Assembly (NCBI GenBank): GCA_017458805.1
Contig: JAFTAC010000315.1
Span: 1-7,943 of the forward strand
DNA length: 7,943 bases
Direction of reading: 5' to 3'
From: Victivallales bacterium
GTDB lineage: Bacteria; Verrucomicrobiota; Lentisphaeria; Oligosphaerales; Oligosphaeraceae
Below are positions 1 to 5,838 of this stretch, one piece after another. A program made the translations under genes and the position numbers. A model generated the notes under the pieces. That model ran no database searches and was not told the DNA's origin. It saw only the letters and a program-made list of their open reading frames with translations. Within the stretch, counting starts at the first letter, position 1. Each line of letters opens with the position of its first letter.

Positions 1-79
1 CGCCGCGCTGAAGCGCGGCGCACAGGACAGGTGAAGCACAGCGCACACCTGTTCTGTGCCCGCCGCTTCAGCGGCGGGG
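1..79. repeat. BIME-like compound palindrome (two inverted GC-rich hairpins) after the secreted enzyme gene
   Basis: Three nested inverted repeats can be read directly. Hairpin 1 pairs 1-8 (cgccgcgc) with 13-20 around the loop tgaa. An inner arm pair matches 21-33 (cacaggacaggtg) with 46-58 (cacctgttctgtg), 12 of 13 positions, around a 12-base loop. Hairpin 2 pairs 59-66 (cccgccgc) with 71-78 around the loop ttca. Hairpin 2 read on the minus strand has the same tgaa loop as hairpin 1, so the element consists of two similar half-units facing each other, each a GC hairpin followed by CACAGGAC or CACAGAAC. This is the architecture of REP/BIME repeats. It begins 1 base beyond the TGA stop (81-83) of the secreted protein gene, so it would lie in that gene's 3' UTR, where it could block 3' exonucleases or aid termination (inference). 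It reaches the window edge and may continue. Confidence 0.6.
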
Positions 80-80
80 C

Positions 81-3000
81 TCAGCGGCGGGAGAGAATGA
101 AGAACAGGGGCTGGTATGGGGGGAGGGTGTGGGTGGCGTCGGGGGTGGTGGCGTGGGTGCCAGTGGCGTCGAGCAGCGTGACCTGCGCGAAAGAGCCCTG
201 CATACGCAGGGTGAAGGGCTGTTCGTCGGGCGTGGGGTTCATGACGGTGACGAAGAGGCCCCTCGGGTTCTCGTAGCAGCTGGCCTTGACAGCTGCATTG
301 GAGGGACTGACGGGGCAGCCAGGCTTCCAGTAGGGGTGGAAGGTGGCGTCCTGGAGGCCGTACTCATAGAGCTTGCCACGGATGGCCAGCTGGAGGTCCT
401 CCTTGATGAAGTTGGGGTAGATCATCAGGTTGTGGAGGAATGCCATGCCGAGGAAGTGCATCGTGGTGGGAACGCCTTCGATTTGCTCCTTGCGGCGATA
501 CTGCGGAAGGAGCATGCGCGCGGGGCCTGTCTGGGGGACGTTTTCATAGCGGAACTGGTCGAGGCTCATGAACTGCGTGTAGTAGTCGTGCTTGTTGAAT
601 TGTGAACGGTACTGTTCGCCCATGAGGACGGCATCCGAGAAGGCAGCGGAGGTGTCGAATTGTGCGCCTCCGAGGTGTGTGATGGTGATGGTGTCAGGGT
701 TCAGCTGGCGCTGGACGGTGTAGATGCGCTCCTGGAACTGGCGTGTCTCGAAGGTGGGGTGGAAGCTCTCGCCGTTTTCCTGGAAGATGTCTGTGCCGAA
801 GCAGTCGTAATAGACGCCTGCCCACTTGAAGGTGGAGAGGTGTTCCTTGAACTGGCGCATGTAGAAGTCCTGCCAAGTGCGTCTGCGGATGTCGCCCTTG
901 GAGGCCATGCCTCCCCTTGGACCACCCTTGAAGTTGTACGCCCTGGCGGGGATGCCGCGCCACTCCTTCTCGAAGTAGCTCCATTCGGGAATGGTGTCCA
1001 TGATGTAGAAGGGGAACTGGTAGATGAGCCACTGTTTTTTGCTTTCGGCGAGGAACTTGTGGAGTTCGTTTGGCTTGTCCGTATAGGGCAGGGAGCCGAA
1101 GTACTTGAACATGCTGTTGGTCTGCCAGACCAAATCCAGGTTGCTGTGGTCGCCACCGCGGAAGCGGAGCGTCTTCCACTTGTCGCTGATGGGGCGGAAG
1201 GGGTAGGGGGCGACAGCGAAATCATAGACCGTGCTTTCGCCCTGCTTGAGCGTACGTGGGGCGTTTTCAAAGGAGATGCGGACGGATTTTGCGGAACCAT
1301 CGACGTGAATCCACTCGGCGTCAAGGTCGGCCACGGCGGGATAGACCTTGGGGGCATACCAGACAAGGCCGCGATCCAGCGTGCCGAACGCTACCTCGTT
1401 GTAGAAGTGCTTTACGGTCCACTGCGGCGTCTCGTGCAGGTCAATGGCTCCGATGGCGGTCCAGCTGTCGTCGCTGCGGTGGAGGAAGTCCATGGCAGCC
1501 AGCTGGAGGTCAAGCTGCGCTTGGGAAAGCTCCAGCTCGCGTGTTGCGGTGAGGGTGAGCGTGAAGCGGGTGAAGCCGCTGTAATCGACGGAGGTCTGGA
1601 TGGAGCCCGTCCAGCCGTCGCCGTTCAATTGCTGTGTGACGGAGCACTTGGAGGGCGCGCACTGCCATTTGGGGGAGGCAGCCGCCTTCAGGGGAGCACC
1701 GTTCAGGGTGAAAGCCATGGGCGATGCGAGCACGTCAGGGAGCTTTTCAAGCAACAGGGTGTCGCTGAAGGAGAAGGTGTCGTTCCAGGTTGTGATGACG
1801 CCGCCGGGCGTGCCGGCAAGAGGCTTCCATGGAATCGGAGGCTGGTCTTCGGGGCGGATGATGCCCAAGTCGTTGCTCCAGCTCGGGTTCTTGCAGACGG
1901 CTAGTGTCTTCTTTTCGCTGGCAATCTCCTTACCCTCCTTGTCAAGGCCTTTGCACTGGATGGTGTAATAGGCGTCGGGGATTGGTTTGAGGTCGATGGT
2001 GCCGTCAAGCTCTGCCAAAGCATCCTTTTCGACGATGGTCTTACCGTCGTTGTCCGCGATGATGAGGGTTGCCTTCTGGATGTTTTCAGGCGGGATGCCG
2101 ATGAACGTGCAGCGGTAGTCCAGTTTTGCCTCGGCGGGGGTGACGCTGGTCTCCAGGCGTATATCGCCCTTGCCCTCATAGAAGCGCAGGTGGTCGAGGC
2201 AGACATACTCCTCGGGCTTCATGTTGCGTGTGTTGAGGCCGATATCGACAGCATAGCAGTCGGGCAGCGTGGTGAAGGTGTGGGTGAAGGGTTTCCACTC
2301 GCCCTTTGTTTCGCGGATGTGGAAGCGGCTCTGGCCGATGGCCTTGCCGTTCTTGTCCTTCTGGAAGCATATCAGGATGCCGTGGCCGTTGAAGGTGAAG
2401 TCGTCGGTGGCCTTGTAGTAGCCCTCCAGAATGTAGTTGTGCTGCGGCTTCAGCACGAGGTTCTCAATCATAAGGGAGTACTGCATCTTCTCCATGCTGC
2501 CGTTGCACTGGAAGAAGGCCTCGCCGATTTTCGCCTGTTTCCATTCGTTGACGATTTTGCCTCCATTACCCATGCAGAAGTGCTCGAAAATCAGATGGTG
2601 GTTCAAGTCCCACGAATCAAAGGTGGTTTCGAAGTTGTCGATGAGGATGGCATTGGTGCCCTTAATCTCGCCGACTTTGCCGATTCGGAGGTTATCGACC
2701 CAGACCTTGGCGTCGGTGGCCATCCCCGCGAAGCGCAGCATCAGCTTCACGTGTCCGCAGTTTTCAGGGACGGTGAAGATGCCCAGGCGGTGCGTGAAGC
2801 GCGCTGGACTGGTGGGAAACTTGAAGTAGGTGGTGGGTGCGACCTGCTTCGTGCCCCTCTCATTGTAGAAGACCGCCTGAGTGATGAAGGTGCCGCCGAC
2901 CACGTTCTTCGTGGTCTTATAGACCAGGCCGAAGGCGTACTCTTCGCCAGGCGTCACGTCAAAGGGGGCAATGAAGCCAATCTGGTTGGAATCCTTTGCG

Positions 3001-3167
3001 CCCGTTACCTCCAGAGCCCCTTTCTCCAGCCCCATGCCGTCGGCGATGGCGGTGTGCGGGAGCATTTTCTCCAGTGGCTCGTCAAAGCGCTCCAGATAGG
3101 GGACGGGCAGGGTGGCGGCAAGTGCAGAAAGGGTAGCACAAATAAAGGGTAGAAGGAGGTTTTTCAT
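81..3167 (-). CDS. Secreted glycoside hydrolase-like protein with N-terminal carbohydrate-binding-type modules (1028 aa)
   Basis: The protein starts with a lysine, a hydrophobic stretch and an A-L-A site near residue 17, which is a typical Sec signal peptide and supports this start. Two jelly-roll-like segments follow (about 20-168 and 172-332). Each begins near an ERFDE or DNFET motif and ends in a VWVDNLRIG or CLDHLRFYEG motif, as in CBM4/9-type carbohydrate-binding modules. An Ig-like segment (about 335-425) leads into a large region (about 430-1028) resembling the broad GH123-like/DUF6067-type proteins of PVC bacteria: a beta-rich part with a DRGLVWYAP motif near 630, a probable TIM barrel, and a short beta-rich C-terminus. 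Asp788 in GVYYDCFG and Glu851 in MGEQYR are candidate catalytic acids (inference). The substrate cannot be read; the neighbours hint at amino-sugar or uronate glycans. No Shine-Dalgarno is visible upstream of the ATG, and a terminator-like hairpin ends only 17 bases before it. Exported glycosidase is the best reading; the exact family is uncertain. Confidence 0.72.
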   Translation of the reverse strand: MKNLLLPFICATLSALAATLPVPYLERFDEPLEKMLPHTAIADGMGLEKGALEVTGAKDSNQIGFIAPFDVTPGEEYAFGLVYKTTKNVVGGTFITQAVFYNERGTKQVAPTTYFKFPTSPARFTHRLGIFTVPENCGHVKLMLRFAGMATDAKVWVDNLRIGKVGEIKGTNAILIDNFETTFDSWDLNHHLIFEHFCMGNGGKIVNEWKQAKIGEAFFQCNGSMEKMQYSLMIENLVLKPQHNYILEGYYKATDDFTFNGHGILICFQKDKNGKAIGQSRFHIRETKGEWKPFTHTFTTLPDCYAVDIGLNTRNMKPEEYVCLDHLRFYEGKGDIRLETSVTPAEAKLDYRCTFIGIPPENIQKATLIIADNDGKTIVEKDALAELDGTIDLKPIPDAYYTIQCKGLDKEGKEIASEKKTLAVCKNPSWSNDLGIIRPEDQPPIPWKPLAGTPGGVITTWNDTFSFSDTLLLEKLPDVLASPMAFTLNGAPLKAAASPKWQCAPSKCSVTQQLNGDGWTGSIQTSVDYSGFTRFTLTLTATRELELSQAQLDLQLAAMDFLHRSDDSWTAIGAIDLHETPQWTVKHFYNEVAFGTLDRGLVWYAPKVYPAVADLDAEWIHVDGSAKSVRISFENAPRTLKQGESTVYDFAVAPYPFRPISDKWKTLRFRGGDHSNLDLVWQTNSMFKYFGSLPYTDKPNELHKFLAESKKQWLIYQFPFYIMDTIPEWSYFEKEWRGIPARAYNFKGGPRGGMASKGDIRRRTWQDFYMRQFKEHLSTFKWAGVYYDCFGTDIFQENGESFHPTFETRQFQERIYTVQRQLNPDTITITHLGGAQFDTSAAFSDAVLMGEQYRSQFNKHDYYTQFMSLDQFRYENVPQTGPARMLLPQYRRKEQIEGVPTTMHFLGMAFLHNLMIYPNFIKEDLQLAIRGKLYEYGLQDATFHPYWKPGCPVSPSNAAVKASCYENPRGLFVTVMNPTPDEQPFTLRMQGSFAQVTLLDATGTHATTPDATHTLPPYQPLFFILSRR

Positions 3168-3184
3168 GGCAATGAGGGGTAAAA

Positions 3185-3220
3185 CGAAAACGCCGAGCTT
3201 GAAACGGCTCGGCGTTTTCG
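3185..3220 (-). terminator. Intrinsic terminator or attenuator between the deacetylase and secreted enzyme genes
   Basis: A perfect 14-bp inverted repeat pairs 3185-3198 (cgaaaacgccgagc) with 3207-3220 around an 8-base loop. Read on the minus strand, the GC-rich core CGCCGAGC/GCTCGGCG is followed by TTTTCGTTTT, the U-tract of a rho-independent terminator. It lies 14 bases after the deacetylase stop. The flanking A-tract makes it roughly symmetric, so it could also stop plus-strand transcription. Only 17 bases separate it from the ATG of the secreted enzyme gene, so it may act as an attenuator in that gene's leader rather than a simple end point. Confidence 0.85.
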
Positions 3221-3234
3221 TGGTTGGTTATGGC

Positions 3235-4026
3235 TTACTTATAGAGCGGATTGGCAACGACGTCATCGCCCAGGACCTCTTTGATGGGGTCCCACTCGTT
3301 GGCGGAGAAGCCAAGCCAGGAGCGGCGGCGGAAGCCTTCGGCGTATTTGAACTTGCCTGAGCGCTTGCCGAGGTTCTCCATAAACTCGACCATGGTGGAT
3401 TGGTAGGCGTCCATGCCCTGGCTGACATCCAGCCACTCCTTCTGGGACTTGTGGCATTCGAGGAGCTTCCACTTAAGGTCCATCTCCTGCTCGACGTTCA
3501 CGAAGAATTCGGGCTCGATGAGCCTGCGGAACGGATCCATCAGACCGTGCGGGATGGCATGATAGACCACCACGTCGTCCTGGATGACGTCGCGCTGCGG
3601 CGAGCACTTGGCGTTGAGCATTCCGCGGCAGAATGCGGCGGAGACGGCCAGGCGGCAGGTGTTGATGTGGTCTTCCATGTAGTCGTCTGGCGACTGCGTC
3701 AGGATGATGGAGGGGTTGATTTCACGGATGACGCTGATGACCTTGGCGCAGTTTTCCGTGTTGTAGAAGACTTCCAGGTCGTTGCAGATGGAGGGGTGGT
3801 AGATGGCACCTGAAATCGCGCAGGAAGCCAGGCACTCCCCTTTGCGCTTGGCGGCGATGGTCTCCGAGTCATCGACTGCGGTGCCGCAGTTGCCGTTGGC
3901 AAGCGTCATGTAGTGAATCTCATACCCGTGCCTTTGCAGGTTGAGAAGGGTACCCATGAACATGAACTCGATATCGTCTGGGTGCGCTACGATAGCGATT
4001 GCGACAGGTTTTCTGCTCATTGACAT
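3235..4026 (-). CDS. PIG-L/LmbE-family zinc-dependent N-acetyl-sugar deacetylase (263 aa)
   Basis: Members of this family remove the acetyl group from N-acetylglucosamine-type substrates (for example GlcNAc-PI, GlcNAc-malate in bacillithiol synthesis, GlcNAc-inositol in mycothiol synthesis). The hallmark AHPDD is at residues 14-18, where His15 and Asp18 are the expected metal ligands and Asp17 the catalytic base. His120 in the DDYMEDHINT segment fits the third metal ligand. YHAIPH (155-160) and the late YAEGFR (228-233) also fit the family, as does the length. No signal peptide is seen, so it should be cytoplasmic. The ATG at 4026 has GGAG four bases upstream; a second ATG at 4020 (two codons in) is also well placed, so the exact start is open. 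The gene lies 15 bases after the NagB-like gene, evidently in one operon. Bacteroidetes have proteins fusing a NagB-like and a PIG-L domain in this same order (general knowledge), which suggests linked function on one amino sugar. The true substrate is unknown. Confidence 0.9.
   Translation of the reverse strand: MSMSRKPVAIAIVAHPDDIEFMFMGTLLNLQRHGYEIHYMTLANGNCGTAVDDSETIAAKRKGECLASCAISGAIYHPSICNDLEVFYNTENCAKVISVIREINPSIILTQSPDDYMEDHINTCRLAVSAAFCRGMLNAKCSPQRDVIQDDVVVYHAIPHGLMDPFRRLIEPEFFVNVEQEMDLKWKLLECHKSQKEWLDVSQGMDAYQSTMVEFMENLGKRSGKFKYAEGFRRRSWLGFSANEWDPIKEVLGDDVVANPLYK
3238..3266 (-). promoter_or_regulatory. Possible sigma-70 promoter inside the end of the deacetylase gene
   Basis: On the minus strand ATGACG (3261-3266, 4 of 6 matches to TTGACA) and TATAAG (3238-3243, 5 of 6 matches to TATAAT) are separated by 17 bases. 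The start point would fall near 3231, just before the 3185-3220 hairpin, so a transcript of the secreted enzyme gene would begin with that hairpin. The match is modest and could be chance. It is listed because there is no room for a promoter between the hairpin and the ATG at 3167. Confidence 0.3.
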
Positions 4027-4041
4027 GCCTCTCCGATTCGA

Positions 4042-4974
4042 TTAGTGCATTTCAACGGCGCAGCTGCCCAGGCCAGGCCTGAAGAAGTTGAACTGGACGT
4101 TCGGGTGGTTGGAGAGCAGGCTCATCGGAACCGCCGCGTCGGCAATCTTCTTGGAGAGCATCAGGGTGGTGAGCCTCATGCCGAAGGCGTTGTCATGGCA
4201 GCCAGCCTGCCAGATGGAGACCTTGTCGGCCTTCCAGGTTTCGACTGGGCCGACGGTCGCGGCCTGCGTGGGAACCAGGGCGATGTTGCCGCCGCCCGAG
4301 GTACGGGCGTTCTGCATGACCGTGATGGGATGCAGGTCAACAATGCGGGTGGAGAGCTTGCAGTATTCTTCGGGCGTCGGGGGTTCCTTGGCGTATTTGC
4401 CCTTGCGCGGCAGCGGGTCGTTGAAGGCCCAGTGCTTGGTGTCACCCTGGCCGCCCTGCATCAGGAAGCAGTGGAACTGGTCGTAGGTCTTGCTGTAGGC
4501 CTTCAGGTCGCCAGTGGGGAAGTGGAGGTTCTTGGCGGGCATGCGCAGCTTGGCGTCGATGCGGTCGAAGCAGAGTTCCTTGTCGCACTTTGCGAAGGAG
4601 AGCGGATGGTTGACGCCGACAGCCTTGCCGTCCTGCACCCATTCGTCCATGCCCCAGAAGTGGGCGTCCAGCTTCTTGAGGTTGAGGCCTGTGGCGTTGA
4701 CGATGCGGGCGACGAGCGGAAGCTGCTCCGTGGGGCCGATGGGGCCGCAGATGCCGCCAGGGTTGTCGGGGGAGGACTTCTTCCACGCCTCGATGTACTC
4801 CAGGGCCTCGGCAAGGTAGAACTCTTCGATGGTGTCATACATGACGACCTTGAAGCCAGGGCGGCTGAGCTGCTCCATGTCCTTCACGGTCAGCTTGGCT
4901 GTGTCTCTGACGAGTTCGTCGTCAATGGTCGTGTAATCCCACCAGTCAGGTGCAACAACGCTGTACTTTCTCAT
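4042..4974 (-). CDS. Divergent NagB-like sugar-phosphate deaminase/isomerase family protein (310 aa)
   Basis: The fold signature is that of glucosamine-6-phosphate deaminase, which turns GlcN-6-P into fructose-6-P and ammonia. After an extra N-terminus of about 40 residues, [11 protein letters not shown] opens the domain. GMDEW (108-112) matches MDEY with the catalytic Asp (here Asp110), NHPLSF and [11 protein letters not shown] match the following NagB segments, and [14 protein letters not shown] (174-187) matches the GGVGNDGHIAFNEP active-site loop with His181 kept. Several key residues differ. The Asp two before the His is Thr179, the Glu of FNEP is Asp186, the phosphate loop GGTP reads GPTE (80-83), and the usual phosphate-binding Lys (SQKA) is absent near 258-262; Arg224 may match Arg172 of E. 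coli NagB. It may therefore use a different or unphosphorylated substrate (inference). GGAG six bases before the ATG supports the start. It is longer than E. coli NagB (266 aa). It leads an operon with the PIG-L gene under a clear promoter; calling it nagB would overstate the evidence. Confidence 0.82.
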   Translation of the reverse strand: MRKYSVVAPDWWDYTTIDDELVRDTAKLTVKDMEQLSRPGFKVVMYDTIEEFYLAEALEYIEAWKKSSPDNPGGICGPIGPTEQLPLVARIVNATGLNLKKLDAHFWGMDEWVQDGKAVGVNHPLSFAKCDKELCFDRIDAKLRMPAKNLHFPTGDLKAYSKTYDQFHCFLMQGGQGDTKHWAFNDPLPRKGKYAKEPPTPEEYCKLSTRIVDLHPITVMQNARTSGGGNIALVPTQAATVGPVETWKADKVSIWQAGCHDNAFGMRLTTLMLSKKIADAAVPMSLLSNHPNVQFNFFRPGLGSCAVEMH

Positions 4975-5007
4975 GTGCGTCTCCAGTTTTTTGAGGTTGA
5001 GTGTTCA

Positions 5008-5023
5008 GGCGGCTTTTGCCACC
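5008..5023 (-). other. Small leader hairpin upstream of the NagB-like gene
   Basis: On the minus strand GGTGGC and GCCGCC pair (one G-U) around an AAAA loop. The hairpin falls inside the predicted leader of about 63 bases between the promoter start point and the ATG at 4974. There is no U-tract, so it is not a terminator. It may affect mRNA stability or may be chance. Confidence 0.3.
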
Positions 5024-5043
5024 GTGTTTTAAGCAACAATTAA

Positions 5044-5071
5044 AGTATAATTCCTAATCATGGCTTGTCAA
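5044..5071 (-). promoter_or_regulatory. Sigma-70 promoter of the NagB-like/deacetylase operon
   Basis: Read on the minus strand, the -35 box TTGACA (5066-5071) is a full consensus match. It is followed after 16 bases by the -10 box TATACT (5044-5049), 5 of 6 to consensus. The surrounding DNA is AT-rich, unlike the GC-rich genes. Transcription would start near 5037, giving a leader of about 63 bases before the ATG at 4974. This is the best promoter in the window, and it marks the NagB-like gene as the first gene of its own unit, separate from eda. Confidence 0.8.
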
Positions 5072-5076
5072 GCCAT
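5060..5076. promoter_or_regulatory. 17-bp perfect palindrome overlapping the -35 box, likely operator
   Basis: ATGGCTTGTCAAGCCAT is an 8-bp perfect inverted repeat with one central base, and it covers the whole -35 box of the NagB-like operon promoter. A dimeric repressor bound here would block RNA polymerase. There is no U-tract after it on the minus strand, so it is not a terminator of eda. The regulator is not encoded in this window; LacI, GntR or DeoR-type proteins are plausible because they often control sugar genes, but the site does not point to one family. Confidence 0.6.
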
Positions 5077-5097
5077 ATTGGGCTTTTTTGTTATTTT

Positions 5098-5179
5098 GTG
5101 CGCGGCTACGCGCCGCGCACTCAGGACGGAGAAAACCTGCAACAGTATCGTCCTGACGCGCAGGCGCATAGCCTGCGCG
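5098..5179. repeat. BIME-like compound palindrome after eda
   Basis: Hairpin A pairs 5098-5106 (gtgcgcggc) with 5112-5120 around the loop tacgc. An inner pair matches 5121-5128 (tcaggacg) with 5149-5156 (cgtcctga) around 20 bases. Hairpin C pairs 5157-5165 (cgcgcaggc) with 5171-5179 around gcata. All arms are perfect. Turning hairpin C over gives the loop tatgc, close to the tacgc of hairpin A, followed by the same TCAGGACG, so this is again two half-units facing each other. The element starts 6 bases after the eda stop codon. On the minus strand it is followed by an A-rich, not U-rich, stretch, so it is not a classic terminator. It shares layout and the CAGGAC motif with the element at 1-79. 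Confidence 0.65.
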
Positions 5180-5185
5180 GTAAAC

Positions 5186-5821
5186 CTAGGCGCGGATAGC
5201 CTTTACGATGGCGACGGCGTCCCGGGCGGCCTGCTCGATTTTGGCCCAGTCCTTCGCCTTGATGGCGTCTTTGGCGGCAATCCAGGTGCCGCCTGCGAAG
5301 GCGACCTGGGGCAAGGCGAGGTAGTCGGCCAGGTTCTGGGTGGTGACACCGCCCGTGGGGCAGAACTGGACGCCTGTGTGGCCATACGGGCCGATGAGGG
5401 CTTTGAGCATTTTGACACCACCCGAGGCTTCGGCTGGGAAGAACTTCATTAGCTTGCAGCCCAACTCCAGGGCGCGTTCGATGTCGCTGGGGGTGCAGAT
5501 GCCTGGCGCAAAAAAGAGCCCCGCCTGCTGCGCTGCCTCGATGATGCGCGGGTTGCAGCCGGGCGCCACGGCGAACTTGGCGCCTGCGTCAACTGCTTTT
5601 TTGACCTGGTCGGTGGTGAGGACGGTGCCTGCGCCAAGTATCAGCTCGGGGAAGTGCGTGGAGGCGGCCTTAATGGTCTCTGCCGCCGCTGCGGTTCTGA
5701 AGGTGATTTCCGCCACGGGCAGCCCGCCTTTCAGCAGGGCCTCGCAGAGCCTGAGGCCGTCTTCGGGGGTGTCAACGGCGATGACAGGGACAACGCCGTG
5801 CTTGCGTAGTTTTTCTAACAT
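5186..5821 (-). CDS. eda: KDPG/KHG aldolase (2-dehydro-3-deoxy-phosphogluconate aldolase, 211 aa)
   Basis: This class I aldolase splits 2-keto-3-deoxy-6-phosphogluconate into pyruvate and glyceraldehyde-3-phosphate, the last step of the Entner-Doudoroff and hexuronate pathways, in the cytoplasm. The family motifs occur in order: AEITFRT with the catalytic Glu38, GAGTVLT (63-69), FAVAPG (83-88), and MKFFPAE (125-131) with Lys126 as the Schiff-base lysine; CPTGGV (154-159) helps form the phosphate site. The ATG at 5821 is chosen because it gives 211 residues against about 213 for E. coli Eda, and AAGGA lies 7 bases upstream. The frame stays open back to an ATG at 5962, but that extra 47-residue stretch is translated tandem repeat and terminator DNA and is not believable. 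No clear promoter is seen between the repeats and the gene, so it may depend on read-through from secDF or on a weak promoter. A compound palindrome follows its stop codon. The substrate could also be the galacto isomer. Confidence 0.95.
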   Translation of the reverse strand: MLEKLRKHGVVPVIAVDTPEDGLRLCEALLKGGLPVAEITFRTAAAAETIKAASTHFPELILGAGTVLTTDQVKKAVDAGAKFAVAPGCNPRIIEAAQQAGLFFAPGICTPSDIERALELGCKLMKFFPAEASGGVKMLKALIGPYGHTGVQFCPTGGVTTQNLADYLALPQVAFAGGTWIAAKDAIKAKDWAKIEQAARDAVAIVKAIRA

Positions 5822-5838
5822 AGGTGGTTCCTTTTTTG

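Noticed and set aside
660..1904. Long plus-strand ORFs opposite the secreted enzyme gene (also 2190-3152) and opposite the NagB-like gene (4045-5043)
   Set aside because: They are antisense shadows with no recognisable domains, ribosome binding sites or promoters. The minus-strand frames contain clear protein families.
3152..3164. Strong AAGGAGGT on the plus strand just before a cat/ATG-like site
   Set aside because: On the coding (minus) strand these bases are the first codons of the signal peptide (Lys-Asn-Leu-Leu), and no plus-strand gene with recognisable content follows.
5070..5090. Plus-strand terminator-like hairpin (AAGCC/GGCTT followed by a T-run)
   Set aside because: The stem is only 5 bp and there is no plus-strand gene to end; the same bases are better explained by the promoter and palindrome of the NagB-like operon.
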